Below, piece by piece: positions 54,218 to 63,607 of a DNA stretch of 64,000 nt. Origin of the DNA: Pseudomonas alliivorans (GTDB lineage: Bacteria > Pseudomonadota > Gammaproteobacteria > Pseudomonadales > Pseudomonadaceae); contig NZ_JAFFZW010000001.1 of assembly GCF_017826695.1 (NCBI RefSeq), positions 1 to 64,000 of the forward strand, written 5' to 3'. Each line of letters begins with the position of its first letter. Positions within the stretch are counted from its first letter, which is position 1. The notes under the pieces were generated by a model. It had not been told where the DNA came from and did not search any database. It saw only the letters and a list, made by a program, of their open reading frames with translations. Made by a program: the position numbers and the translations under genes.

Positions 54218-54631
54218 GTGCCGTGAAAGCCAATCAGTGCTTATTGTTACGTAATCGGAGAATAACTGTTACAAAATTAGGCATAGTCATTAAAAATTTA
54301 CGTATCTACAATCCCCGTCACTTGTCGTCAGGCTTCACTTGACGACCAGCAATTTTGAGGCCTTTTAGCGCCACCTGTGTACCCTGAACAGGCAGCGCAA
54401 TGCTTGCCTCCGAGGGCGTACAATGGCCGCTGAAGGCATCTGCCCTGCACATCGGGCAGTTCCAGCAGCTCAAAATAAGAATCCATAGCTAAACCCGGAT
54501 TTGTCGATACGTCGCGTTGGCGCATTGGCAGGCCCTTGTTCAATTCAAAAAAAATTGCCGGCACTGGCAGGGTGAAGTGTTGGCGGTCGAAACCCAACTG
54601 CACCGCGCAAGCTGCTTTTAGAGGTCGTGAA
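54218..54631 (+). promoter_or_regulatory. Upstream region of the cyo operon
   Basis: About 410 bases without a supported gene between the dsbB terminator and cyoA. The first third is AT-rich (GTTACGTAATC, TAACTGTTACAAAATTAG near 54246-54280) and likely holds the promoter. I found no clear Anr/Fnr box (TTGAT-N4-ATCAA). A long leader would remain before cyoA. Confidence 0.4.
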
Positions 54632-55573
54632 ATGAGTAAAAAAAGGTACCCCAGGTTTTTTGGCTTCTTGGCCCTTTTCTGTATGCTTTTGCTCAGTGGA
54701 TGCGACGGCGTACCTCTGCTCGATCCAAAAGGGCAGGTGGGTATCGAGCAGCGTAACCTGATCGTTATCGCCACATTGCTGATGCTGATCGTCGTGATCC
54801 CGGTCATCCTTATGACCCTGATCTTCGCCTGGAAGTATCGCGCAACGAACAAGGCTGCCAAGTACACGCCGGACTGGTCGCACTCCACCAAGATCGAAAT
54901 CGCGGTCTGGGGCGTTCCCATGCTGCTGCTGGTGTTTCTGGGCTACTACACCTACGTCTCGACGCACGAGCTGGACCCTTACCGTCCGCTTGAGTCCGAT
55001 GTGAAGCCGGTCACCATCCAGGCGGTCTCCGTAGACTGGAAGTGGATTTTCATCTATCCGGAATACAACATCGCGACGGTCAACAAGATCGTGTTCCCGG
55101 CCAACACGCCGATCAATTTCCAGGTCACCTCCGATAGCGTGATGAACTCGTTGTTCATTCCGGGTCTGGGCGGCCAGATCTACGCGATGGCGGGCATGCA
55201 CACCAAGCTGCACCTGATCGCCAACGAAGTTCACGAATTCAACGGTATCTCCGCCAACTACAGTGGCGCAGGCTTTACCGGCATGAAGTTCAAGGCCAAC
55301 TCCGTGAGCCAGGCCGATTTCGACAACTGGATCACCGAAGTCAGGAACTCGCCGAAGAAGCTTGGCCAGACCGAGTACGCTGAACTGCTCAAGCCGAGCG
55401 AGCGTAATCCTGTTGAACTGTTTTCTGCGGTCACTCCGAACCTGTTCCAGATCATCATCGACAAGTATGAGGGTATGAATCCAGGCAAGAAGCTTGTTGC
55501 AGGTGAGAAAGAAACCGCCAGTAACGAAGGCGCGGAAAAGAGCAAAAATTCAGCTGCTGGGGCAGAGGAGTAA
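54632..55573 (+). CDS. cyoA: Cytochrome bo3 ubiquinol oxidase subunit II
   Basis: A 313-residue lipoprotein: signal peptide with lipobox LLLSGC (cysteine 24), two helices (about 45-70 and 90-110), and a periplasmic cupredoxin-like domain with VDWKWIFIYPEYNIATVN and DSVMNSLFIPGLGGQIYAMAGM. It lacks the CuA-binding ligands of cytochrome c oxidases, as expected of quinol oxidases. The ATG at 54632 has GAGGT 6 bases before it; an upstream in-frame start is unlike the family. First gene of cyoABCDE. Confidence 0.96.
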   Translation: MSKKRYPRFFGFLALFCMLLLSGCDGVPLLDPKGQVGIEQRNLIVIATLLMLIVVIPVILMTLIFAWKYRATNKAAKYTPDWSHSTKIEIAVWGVPMLLLVFLGYYTYVSTHELDPYRPLESDVKPVTIQAVSVDWKWIFIYPEYNIATVNKIVFPANTPINFQVTSDSVMNSLFIPGLGGQIYAMAGMHTKLHLIANEVHEFNGISANYSGAGFTGMKFKANSVSQADFDNWITEVRNSPKKLGQTEYAELLKPSERNPVELFSAVTPNLFQIIIDKYEGMNPGKKLVAGEKETASNEGAEKSKNSAAGAEE

Positions 55574-55576
55574 ACG

Positions 55577-57589
55577 ATGTTTGGCAAATTAAGTCTGGAA
55601 GCGGTGCCGTTCCACGAGCCGATAGTCATGGTGACACTTGCCATGATCGCGCTCGGCGGCCTCGCGGTTGTCGGGTTGATCACCTATTTCCGCAAGTGGA
55701 CCTACTTGTGGAGTGAATGGCTGACGTCCGTCGACCACAAGAAAATCGGCGTGATGTACATCGTCGTTGCCATGGTCATGCTGCTGCGCGGCTTTGCCGA
55801 CGCAATCATGATGCGTACCCAACTGGCCATGGCCCAGAATGGTGCCGAAGGCTTCCTGCCGCCGGAACACTATGACCAGATCTTCACCGCTCACGGTGTG
55901 ATCATGATCATTTTCATGGCGATGCCGTTCTTCACCGGTCTGATGAACATCGTTCTGCCTCTGCAGATCGGCGCTCGCGACGTTGCCTTCCCGTTCCTGA
56001 ACTCCCTGAGCTTCTGGCTGCTGGTTGCCGGCATGCTTCTGATCAACATCTCTCTGGGTGTCGGTGAGTTCGCCAAGACCGGCTGGGTCGCGTATCCGCC
56101 TCTGTCGGGGTTGCAATACAGTCCTGGCGTGGGGGTTGACTACTACATCTGGGCGCTACAGTTATCCGGGTTAGGGACGACGCTGACGGGGGTCAACTTC
56201 CTCGTGACCGTACTGAAGATGCGTACTCCTGGCATGAAACTGCTGGACATGCCGATCTTCACCTGGACCTGCACCTGGGCAAACATCCTGATCGTGGCTT
56301 CGTTCCCGATCCTGACTGCCACCCTTGCGTTCCTGACACTTGACCGCTACCTGGACTTCCACATCTTCACGAACGAAATGGGCGGTAACCCCATGATGTA
56401 CGTGAACCTGTTCTGGGCGTGGGGTCACCCTGAGGTGTACATCCTGATTCTGCCGGCCTTCGGCGTGTTCTCGGAAGTCATCTCCACGTTCTCGGGTAAA
56501 CGTCTGTTCGGCCACAAGTCGATGATCTTCGCCTCCGGTGCGATCTGCGTCCTGGGCTTCATGGTCTGGCTGCACCACTTCTTCACGATGGGTGCGGGGG
56601 CCAACGTCAACGCCTTCTTCGGGCTGGCGACGATGCTCATTGCGATTCCGACGGGTGTGAAGCTATTCAACTGGCTGTTCACCATGTACCAGGGCCGTCT
56701 GCGTTTCACTGCGCCGGTACTCTGGACCCTGGGCTTCATGGTCACCTTCTCGATCGGCGGCATGACCGGCGTTCTGTTGGCGATTCCAGGTGCTGACTTC
56801 GTACTGCACAACAGCCTGTTCGTGATCGCTCACTTCCACAACGTCATCATCGGCGGTGCAGTGTTCGGTTACATTGCCGGCTTCGCGTTCTGGTTCCCTA
56901 AAGCGTTCGGTTTCACCCTGAACGAGAAGTGGGGCAAGGCAGCGTTCTGGTTCTGGATCGTCGGCTTCTTCGTCGCATTCATGCCGCTGTACGCGCTGGG
57001 CTTCCTGGGTATGACCCGTCGTCTGAACGCTACCGACATGCCAGAGTGGAACATCTACCTGGACGTCGCGCTGTTCGGCGCCGTGCTGATCGCGTGCGGT
57101 ATCGCTTCGCAACTGATCCAGCTGTTCGTCAGCATCCGTGACCGTGCCAAGAACCCTGATCTGACCGGTGACCCGTGGAATGGCCACACGCTGGAATGGT
57201 CGACTTCTTCGCCACCACCGTTCTACAACTTTGCCGAACTGCCAAAGGCGGACGACATCGATGCGTTCACTGACGCCAAGCGTGCAGGCACTGCCTACAA
57301 CGTTCCGGCCAAGTACTCGGCGATCCACATGCCTAACAACACGCCTACCGGCCTGTACATGGGCATGCTGCTGACCGTATTCGGTTTCGCATTCATCTGG
57401 CACATCTGGTGGCTGGTTGGCGCAAGCCTGGTCGCAACCATTGCGGTCTTCGTTGCTCACGCTGCACGTGACGACCAGGGCTACATGGTGCCGGCTGAAG
57501 AAGTAGCGCGTATTGAAGGTGAGCATCACAAGGTCCTGGCGGCCAACGGTGCATACACTCCTGTCAAGTCCTCGCTGGAACAGGTTTAA
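55577..57589 (+). CDS. cyoB: Cytochrome bo3 ubiquinol oxidase subunit I
   Basis: A 670-residue haem-copper oxidase core with about 15 helices. Visible signatures include [17 protein letters not shown] (haem b histidine), [19 protein letters not shown] (CuB histidine and covalently linked tyrosine), WLHHFFTMG (two CuB histidines) and [17 protein letters not shown] (two haem histidines). It reduces oxygen to water and pumps protons using ubiquinol. The gene follows cyoA by 3 bases and precedes cyoC by 2. Confidence 0.98.
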   Translation: MFGKLSLEAVPFHEPIVMVTLAMIALGGLAVVGLITYFRKWTYLWSEWLTSVDHKKIGVMYIVVAMVMLLRGFADAIMMRTQLAMAQNGAEGFLPPEHYDQIFTAHGVIMIIFMAMPFFTGLMNIVLPLQIGARDVAFPFLNSLSFWLLVAGMLLINISLGVGEFAKTGWVAYPPLSGLQYSPGVGVDYYIWALQLSGLGTTLTGVNFLVTVLKMRTPGMKLLDMPIFTWTCTWANILIVASFPILTATLAFLTLDRYLDFHIFTNEMGGNPMMYVNLFWAWGHPEVYILILPAFGVFSEVISTFSGKRLFGHKSMIFASGAICVLGFMVWLHHFFTMGAGANVNAFFGLATMLIAIPTGVKLFNWLFTMYQGRLRFTAPVLWTLGFMVTFSIGGMTGVLLAIPGADFVLHNSLFVIAHFHNVIIGGAVFGYIAGFAFWFPKAFGFTLNEKWGKAAFWFWIVGFFVAFMPLYALGFLGMTRRLNATDMPEWNIYLDVALFGAVLIACGIASQLIQLFVSIRDRAKNPDLTGDPWNGHTLEWSTSSPPPFYNFAELPKADDIDAFTDAKRAGTAYNVPAKYSAIHMPNNTPTGLYMGMLLTVFGFAFIWHIWWLVGASLVATIAVFVAHAARDDQGYMVPAEEVARIEGEHHKVLAANGAYTPVKSSLEQV

Positions 57590-57591
57590 AC

Positions 57592-58224
57592 ATGTCGAAT
57601 ATTGCAATCAACCCTGGAGCCCACGATCACGGTCACGATCATGATCACGGGCATGACGATCACCACGACAGCGGTGGGATGACGGTTTACGGCTTCTGGC
57701 TGTACCTGATGACCGACTGCGTGCTGTTCGCCTCGTTCTTCGCGGTCTACGCCGTGATGGTCAACAGTGTCGCGGGCGGCCCGTCGGGCCAGGACATCTT
57801 CCTGCTGCCATTCGTGGCCGTGGAAACCGCGTTCCTGCTGGTCAGTAGTATCACTTACGGTTTCGCCATGCTGGCCCTGTACAAGGGCAAGAAAAGCCAG
57901 GTTCTGGGCTGGCTGGCGCTGACATTCCTGTGTGGTGCTGCGTTCATCGGCATGGAAGTCTACGAGTTCCATCACCTGATCCACGAAGGTTACGGTCCTA
58001 GCCGCAGCGGCTTCCTGTCAGCGTTCTTCGCGCTGGTCGGCCTGCACGGTGTGCACGTAACCAGCGGTCTGATCTGGATGGCGATCATGATGATTCAGGT
58101 CCAGAGAAAGGGCCTGACCAATACCAACAAGACGCGCCTGAGCTGCCTGAGTCTGTTCTGGCACTTCCTGGACGTTGTCTGGATCGGCGTGTTCACTGTT
58201 GTCTACCTGATGGGGGCTTTGTAA
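57592..58224 (+). CDS. cyoC: Cytochrome bo3 ubiquinol oxidase subunit III
   Basis: A 210-residue subunit with five helices. The first 25 residues are His/Asp-rich ([19 protein letters not shown]), which may bind metal and may aid copper supply; this is an inference. [21 protein letters not shown] opens the helical part. The stop overlaps the cyoD start by one base. Confidence 0.95.
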   Translation: MSNIAINPGAHDHGHDHDHGHDDHHDSGGMTVYGFWLYLMTDCVLFASFFAVYAVMVNSVAGGPSGQDIFLLPFVAVETAFLLVSSITYGFAMLALYKGKKSQVLGWLALTFLCGAAFIGMEVYEFHHLIHEGYGPSRSGFLSAFFALVGLHGVHVTSGLIWMAIMMIQVQRKGLTNTNKTRLSCLSLFWHFLDVVWIGVFTVVYLMGAL

Positions 58225-58556
58225 TGTCGAATTCACATCACCCGGCTGAAGACAATAGCCACGGCTCCGTGAAGTCCTACATCATCGGTTTCGTACTGTC
58301 GATCATCCTGACGGCCATCCCGTTCGCGCTGGTCATGTCTCCTTCGTTGCCGAAGGACATGACGATCGCGATCATCCTGGCGTTTGCAATCATTCAGATC
58401 CTGGTGCACCTGCATTACTTCCTGCACCTGGACTTCACGAGTGTGCAACGCAACAACGTGATGGCCTTCGCCTTTACCACGATGGTTATCGTTCTGCTGG
58501 TTGGCCTGTCGTTGTGGATCATCTTCAGCATCCACCGCGAAATGATGGCGCATTGA
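58224..58556 (+). CDS. cyoD: Cytochrome bo3 ubiquinol oxidase subunit IV
   Basis: A 110-residue membrane protein with three helices (about 18-38, 48-68 and 80-103). [21 protein letters not shown], then HYFLHLDF, is the family signature. It stabilises assembly of the oxidase. Its start overlaps the cyoC stop (TAATG). Confidence 0.95.
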   Translation: MSNSHHPAEDNSHGSVKSYIIGFVLSIILTAIPFALVMSPSLPKDMTIAIILAFAIIQILVHLHYFLHLDFTSVQRNNVMAFAFTTMVIVLLVGLSLWIIFSIHREMMAH

Positions 58557-58566
58557 GGAATACCAG

Positions 58567-59454
58567 ATGTCACTGAAGCACTTTATCCAAATCACCAAGC
58601 CGGGGATCATTTTCGGTAACGTGCTTTCGGTGGCAGGTGGCTTTTTTCTGGCTTCCAAGGGGAATATCGACTTCAGCGTGTTTCTGGCTGCAGTCATTGG
58701 TACTTCCCTGGTCGTTGCGTCCGGTTGCGTGTTCAACAACTGCATTGATCGTGACATCGATCAGCGCATGGAAAGGACCCGCAACAGGGTCCTGGTGCAG
58801 GGACTGGTTTCTCTGAAACTGGCCCTGCTCTACGCGACCGTACTCGGTATCGCAGGCGTAGGCCTGCTGTATACCAAGGCCAATCCGCTGGCTGCACTGT
58901 TCGCGGTGATCGGCTTTGTCATCTACGTCGGCTTCTACAGCCTGTACCTGAAACGCAAATCCGTTCACGGCACGCTGGTCGGCAGTCTTTCCGGGGCAAT
59001 GCCTCCGGTCATTGGCTACTGCGCAGTGAGCAACAGCTTCGATTTCGCGGCACTGACGCTGCTGGTCATGTTCAGCCTGTGGCAGATGCCGCACTCGTAC
59101 GCGATCGCGATCTTCCGTTTCAATGACTACCGTGCCGCGAAGATTCCGGTTCTGCCGGTCAAGCGCGGCATTCTGGTCACCAAGCGCCACATCCTGCTCT
59201 ACATCCTGGCATTCCTCGTGGCGACCCTGATGTTGACGGTGGGCGGTTACGCAGGTCTGAACTACCTCGCCGTTGCGGCGGGCATGGGCATGTACTGGTT
59301 GTACATGGCGTGGAAAGGCTACAAGGCCGTTGACGATACTGTCTGGGCTCGCAAGCTTTTCGTGTTCTCCATCTTCACAATCACCGCGTTGAGCGTGATG
59401 ATGTCGGTGGACTTTCAGGTCACCAAGGAGCTGCTGGTCACTTATGCGTTCTGA
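58567..59454 (+). CDS. cyoE: Protohaem IX farnesyltransferase (haem O synthase)
   Basis: A 295-residue UbiA-type membrane prenyltransferase with about nine helices. The first aspartate-rich motif is [18 protein letters not shown] near 58-75, and the second block YTLFLKRKS-like region [28 protein letters not shown] is present. It converts haem b to haem o for the CyoB active site. Last gene of the operon, ten bases after cyoD, followed by a terminator. Confidence 0.96.
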   Translation: MSLKHFIQITKPGIIFGNVLSVAGGFFLASKGNIDFSVFLAAVIGTSLVVASGCVFNNCIDRDIDQRMERTRNRVLVQGLVSLKLALLYATVLGIAGVGLLYTKANPLAALFAVIGFVIYVGFYSLYLKRKSVHGTLVGSLSGAMPPVIGYCAVSNSFDFAALTLLVMFSLWQMPHSYAIAIFRFNDYRAAKIPVLPVKRGILVTKRHILLYILAFLVATLMLTVGGYAGLNYLAVAAGMGMYWLYMAWKGYKAVDDTVWARKLFVFSIFTITALSVMMSVDFQVTKELLVTYAF

Positions 59455-59472
59455 CCGGTAACCCGTTTTACG

Positions 59473-59505
59473 AAAAACCCCATTCATTCGAATGGGGTTT
59501 TTTTT
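59473..59505 (+). terminator. Rho-independent terminator after cyoE
   Basis: CCCCATTC / GAATGGGG stem with a four-base loop, A-run before and eight T residues after, about 20 bases downstream of the cyoE stop. Confidence 0.92.
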
Positions 59506-59719
59506 CGTCCCTATTTTGCCTCGCAAAACACGTGGGCGGGTGCTCAGGTGCGAGCTAGACGTATCGCCATGTCGCCGATCGGATTCGTCATGGCGTGCGT
59601 GAATCTTTGCTCATGGGAGGGTCATGGAAAATGGGGATGACTTGTCGCATCATGTGCGTTTTGTATTCGATCTGTTACGCAACGCGCTGTATTTCAAAGC
59701 CTAGGGCTGGATAATAATT

Positions 59720-60619
59720 ATGGCTGTTACCCCTATGACGTCCTCAACTGTTCAGGACATTTCGCCTAAACCGCTCGTGTCGATCATCGCCCCCTGTTAC
59801 AACGCCGAGCGATTTCTGGAAGCTGCCATTCAGAGCATTTTTGCTCAGGATTACGAGAACTTCGAAGTCATCATTGTCGATGACGGCTCTACGGATAACA
59901 GCATTGCGATGCTGGAGGCACTGCAGAGCCAGTATCCATTCCAGCTTTATCGCCAGCCCAATCAGGGTGTGAGCGCCGCGCTCAATCACGGGCTCAGATA
60001 CGCCAAAGGCGTCTACGTGTCCACGCCGGATCTGGACGACATCATGCTGCCGTCCTCCGTAAGTGTCCGTGCCCGATACCTTGATCAGCATCCGAAAGTG
60101 GGCTGCATCGGCGCGCTCATCAGTTACATGGATTGCGACGGCAACGAGGTCAAGTGCCAGTCCCGCAATTACATCGAGCGTCTTGATTTCGACGACGTGC
60201 TGCGCGGTGCTGTGGTCGTAGGCGCTCCGGTCGCCCTTTACCGCATGCAGGCCATCCGTGACGCGAACGGTTATGACCCCGAGATCAAGGTTCAGGATTT
60301 TCAGATGACCCTGAGAATCGCGGCTCAGGGTTACGAAATTCACGTCATACCGGAAGTCGTGACCCGTTACCGCCGCCACCCCAACAACCTGTCGCGAAAA
60401 TACAAGGTGCTGCTTGAGGCTGATCTCAAGACCATCGAGCCTTACCGTGATCATTCCGGGTATCAGAAAGGCCGAACCCTCATCGTCAACAAGGCCCTCA
60501 AATACGCATCGGTTTCAGACAAGCGATACGCCTGGAAACTGCTTTGCTCTATCCCGTTAAGGCATGTGGACCGCACCACCTGGCGTCGCTGCAAGCGCCT
60601 GCTGTTGAGCTACCGGTAG
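59720..60619 (+). CDS. Family 2 glycosyltransferase
   Basis: A 299-residue soluble enzyme with the GT-A fold. PLVSIIAPCYNAERFLEAAIQSI opens the nucleotide-sugar domain, VIIVDDGSTDNSIAML contains the first acidic motif (54-59), and TPDLDDIMLP near 98 is the metal-binding DxD-like motif. A later HPNNLS block precedes the C-terminal helices. It transfers a sugar from a nucleotide donor, but donor and acceptor are unknown. A hexapeptide acetyltransferase gene follows after 40 bases. The pair is not in a visible O-antigen or capsule locus. Confidence 0.88.
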   Translation: MAVTPMTSSTVQDISPKPLVSIIAPCYNAERFLEAAIQSIFAQDYENFEVIIVDDGSTDNSIAMLEALQSQYPFQLYRQPNQGVSAALNHGLRYAKGVYVSTPDLDDIMLPSSVSVRARYLDQHPKVGCIGALISYMDCDGNEVKCQSRNYIERLDFDDVLRGAVVVGAPVALYRMQAIRDANGYDPEIKVQDFQMTLRIAAQGYEIHVIPEVVTRYRRHPNNLSRKYKVLLEADLKTIEPYRDHSGYQKGRTLIVNKALKYASVSDKRYAWKLLCSIPLRHVDRTTWRRCKRLLLSYR

Positions 60620-60659
60620 GTAGCCAGAACCTCTCGCAACCTATTGATCCAGAGTGCTC

Positions 60660-61301
60660 ATGAGATTCATCGAAAGGCTAAAGGCCAGAAAAATACGCAA
60701 GCAGCTTCGCCAGCTGGACAAGCTGGAAAGGGCCGCCGAGAAAATCAGGTTGCGCTACCCGCGCTATGAAGTCGGAGTCGGTACCTACGGCATCCCGGAC
60801 GTCATCGAGTTCGGCGATGATACGATCCTGCGAGTGGGCTCCTACACCTCCATTGCCGAAGGTGTAAGGATTCTGTTGGGCGGCGAGCATCGAACCGACT
60901 GGATCACCACATACCCGTTTCCGGCCATGGTCGATCGGGTCAGCGACATCAAGGACTACGCGCCGAGTAAAGGCGACGTGACCATTGGCAGTGACTGCTG
61001 GATCTGCGCAGACGCGGTGATTCTTTCCGGCGTGACGATCGGACACGGGGCCATTGTAGGGGCCGGCGCCATGGTCGTGCGCGATGTAGCCCCCTTTTCC
61101 GTGGTCGGCGGCAATCCGTGCAAATTCATTCGCTGGCGTTTCGATGAGGACGTTCGCGAACTGCTGCTTCAGGCCGCGTGGTGGGACTGGCCCATGGAGG
61201 AGGTCAAGCAGGTTGCGCGCACCTTGTGCAGTTCGGACATGGAGGCGTTTCTGGCTTATGTTCGACAGCGGCAGGGCGCTGTACAGGCAGTGACAGGCTG
61301 A
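60660..61301 (+). CDS. CatB-related hexapeptide O-acetyltransferase
   Basis: A 213-residue left-handed beta-helix acyltransferase of the XAT type. The N-terminal 35 residues form a basic helix. Then come ILRVGSYTSIAEGVRILLGG, the histidine block EHRTDWITTYPFPA, and the hexapeptide strands GDVTIGSDCWICADAVILSGVTIGHGAIVGAGAMVVRDVAPFSVVGGNP. ATG 60660 is preferred to an in-frame GTG at 60654. It probably acetylates a sugar, perhaps the product of the adjacent glycosyltransferase. Confidence 0.87.
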   Translation: MRFIERLKARKIRKQLRQLDKLERAAEKIRLRYPRYEVGVGTYGIPDVIEFGDDTILRVGSYTSIAEGVRILLGGEHRTDWITTYPFPAMVDRVSDIKDYAPSKGDVTIGSDCWICADAVILSGVTIGHGAIVGAGAMVVRDVAPFSVVGGNPCKFIRWRFDEDVRELLLQAAWWDWPMEEVKQVARTLCSSDMEAFLAYVRQRQGAVQAVTG

Positions 61302-61428
61302 CGGTTTGAACGGATGCAAAAACGCCACATCGGTTTGTATTTATTTCAAGCCTCAGGTTTCGAATGATCTGGCAGAATACGGCAATGGCCTGACTCGTCC
61401 AGGCAGTCGCTAAATGATAGAGGGCGTT

Positions 61429-62448
61429 ATGAGTCACGAAAGCATCAACTGGGACACTCTGGGTTTCGATTACATCAAGACCGACAAACGCTACCTGTCT
61501 CACTGGCGCGATGGTGCCTGGGATGCGGGCTCGCTCACGGAAGACAACACTCTGCACATCAGCGAAGGTTCTACCGCGCTGCATTATGGTCAGCAGTGCT
61601 TCGAGGGGCTCAAGGCCTATCGTTGCAAGGACGGTTCGATCAACCTGTTCCGTCCCGACCAGAACGCCCAGCGCATGCAGCGCAGTTGTTCCCGTCTGTT
61701 GATGCCCCACGTGCCCACCGATGTGTTCATCGAAGCCTGCAGGCAGGTGGTGAAAGCCAACGAGCGTTTCATTCCGCCTTACGGTTCCGGTGGCGCGCTT
61801 TACCTGCGCCCGTTCGTGATCGGCGTGGGTGACAACATCGGCGTGCGCACGGCACCGGAATTCATTTTCTCGATCTTCTGCATCCCGGTAGGCGCCTATT
61901 TCAAGGGCGGTCTGAAGCCGAACAACTTCGTGATCTCCGGCTACGACCGCGCGGCACCGAATGGTACGGGCGCAGCCAAGGTCGGTGGCAACTACGCCGC
62001 CAGCCTGATGCCGGGTTCCGAAGCCAAGAAGCACAGCTTCGCCGATTGCATCTACCTGGATCCGCAGACCCATTCCAAGATCGAGGAAGTGGGTTCGGCC
62101 AACTTCTTCGCCATTACCAATGACGATGTGTTCCTGACGCCCAAGTCGCCGTCCGTGCTGCCGGGTATCACCCGTCTGTCGCTGATCGAACTGGCAAAAT
62201 CCCGCCTGGGCCTGACGGTCGAAGAGGGCGATGTGTTCATCGACAAAATAGGTGAGTTCAAGGAAGCGGGTGCGTGCGGCACGGCTGCGGTGATCACGCC
62301 GATTGGCGGGATCTCTTACAAGGACCACCTGCATGTGTTCTACAGCGAAACCGAAGTAGGTCCTGTCACTCAGCGTCTGTACAAGGAACTGACCGGTGTG
62401 CAGTCCGGTGATATCGAGCCGCCAGCGGGCTGGATCGTCAAGGTCTGA
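61429..62448 (+). CDS. ilvE: Branched-chain amino acid aminotransferase
   Basis: A 339-residue class IV PLP enzyme exchanging amino groups between leucine, isoleucine or valine and 2-oxoglutarate. The Schiff-base lysine is at 184 in GAAKVGGNYAAS; SANFFAITNDD and VLPGITRLSLIELA are conserved. The length fits the BCAT type II/IlvE_II group. The ATG at 61429 has AGAGGG close before it; an ATG at 61414 is weaker. No neighbour in the pathway is adjacent. Confidence 0.95.
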   Translation: MSHESINWDTLGFDYIKTDKRYLSHWRDGAWDAGSLTEDNTLHISEGSTALHYGQQCFEGLKAYRCKDGSINLFRPDQNAQRMQRSCSRLLMPHVPTDVFIEACRQVVKANERFIPPYGSGGALYLRPFVIGVGDNIGVRTAPEFIFSIFCIPVGAYFKGGLKPNNFVISGYDRAAPNGTGAAKVGGNYAASLMPGSEAKKHSFADCIYLDPQTHSKIEEVGSANFFAITNDDVFLTPKSPSVLPGITRLSLIELAKSRLGLTVEEGDVFIDKIGEFKEAGACGTAAVITPIGGISYKDHLHVFYSETEVGPVTQRLYKELTGVQSGDIEPPAGWIVKV

Positions 62449-62463
62449 TACCGGCCCTGATCA

Positions 62464-62485
62464 TGCCCACGCAGAGCGATGGGCA
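62464..62485. repeat. REP-like palindrome
   Basis: TGCCCA / TGGGCA arms around CGCAGAGCGA, the same design and nearly the same sequence as the element at 15711-15736. It lies between ilvE and the convergent unknown gene. Confidence 0.7.
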
Positions 62486-62537
62486 CGATCAGGGTTGAGG
62501 CAGACGTGTGTATAACGAGGCACGCCGTTTCAAACGC

Positions 62538-63509
62538 TCAAGCCGCAAGCTCCTTCTGCGGCCCCAATACAATCGCCAGGTGCCGCAAATCATCCACCTC
62601 AACGCTGAAGCTCTTTCCTGAGGGGCTCTTCGTCAGCGTACCCAGTGCATAGACCGTAAAGAACTTCACTTCGTCGGCATGGCTCAGCAGTTCGCTGATG
62701 TAGCGGCTTGAGCGATAGGCCTGCATCTGTGCGGGCGACACATAGAGCGTCACCAGCTTGCCCTCCAGTCTGTCAAAGAACTTGAACTTGAAACCCTGCC
62801 CGTAGCGCTGTTCCACCAGACCACCGCCATACAGCACACGTCCGTTGTCGCCCAACTGTGCGTATTTGATATGGCGAAAGTACGAACGCAGTGACAGTTC
62901 GCCCTGACCCGGTATACGCAGTTTCAGCAACTTGAACTCCTCGGGTGAGAGTTCAGCCTTTGCCTGGCGATAACTGTCCACCAGACGTTCGAGGTTGTTG
63001 GTGCGGGTTTCGCTGTAACGTAGCGCCTTCGGTTCGGCAGGCGGAGCAGGCGCCGTGCCGGGAACCGGTGCGGGGGCGGGACTGCCCGCTTTTTCCACTC
63101 CGGACTTCTCCTTGGCGGGCTCCTTTATCGTCGGGTCAAACACGTCGATATAGTCGTCCAGCTTGCGCTTGGCCTTGCGTAGCGCTGTTTGAGGGTCATT
63201 GGCGTCGATCTGATCTTCAGCAGATTCGTCTGCATCCGCGTCCACCCATTCACAATCGGCATGATGGTCGTAATGTGGATTGGCACGGAAATGGGCGGCG
63301 ACAAAGGTCGGATTGTCCTGTGGCTTGACGTCGTAGCGGACCCCGGTCACTTTCGCTCCCATTGCCCGGCAGGCTTCGTTCGAGCACAGAAACTCGAAAC
63401 GTTTGCGGGGCGGCTCCTGAGAGAAGTATTCGCGACGGGCGCCTGCGATGGACATTTCCTGCTGCAGTTCGACACAGAACGCGCGGGTGATGGGTTTCGT
63501 GGGCTTCAT
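62538..63509 (-). CDS. Unknown protein with N-terminal Cys/His cluster
   Basis: A 323-residue protein. Near the N-terminus are C42 and C47, H73, H79, H82, H83 and C86 (FLCSNEACRAMG, then AAHFRANPHYDHHADCEW), suggesting one bound metal. The arrangement loosely recalls the zinc-finger of CoiA-like competence proteins, which I offer only as a guess. Residues about 135-165 are a Pro/Ala-rich linker. The C-terminal part (about 165-323) has no motif I can name. No signal peptide or membrane helix. Not adjacent to other related genes. Confidence 0.7.
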   Translation of the reverse strand: MKPTKPITRAFCVELQQEMSIAGARREYFSQEPPRKRFEFLCSNEACRAMGAKVTGVRYDVKPQDNPTFVAAHFRANPHYDHHADCEWVDADADESAEDQIDANDPQTALRKAKRKLDDYIDVFDPTIKEPAKEKSGVEKAGSPAPAPVPGTAPAPPAEPKALRYSETRTNNLERLVDSYRQAKAELSPEEFKLLKLRIPGQGELSLRSYFRHIKYAQLGDNGRVLYGGGLVEQRYGQGFKFKFFDRLEGKLVTLYVSPAQMQAYRSSRYISELLSHADEVKFFTVYALGTLTKSPSGKSFSVEVDDLRHLAIVLGPQKELAA

Positions 63510-63607
63510 GCTCGCAGTTGCCTTCCAGACGGTTGATCCTGCAACACGCTATTTCAGCCGGGCCCGCCTTGCAACCAATGCCGGACGGGCTCGGGCCATC
63601 GTGTCGG

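Noticed and set aside
54230..54340. Anr/Fnr box before cyoA
   Set aside because: AT-rich half-sites are present but no TTGAT-N4-ATCAA pattern could be found.
61360..61385. Sigma-54 promoter upstream of ilvE (TGGCAGAATACGGCA)
   Set aside because: The GG and GC dinucleotides are one base too close together (nine rather than ten between).
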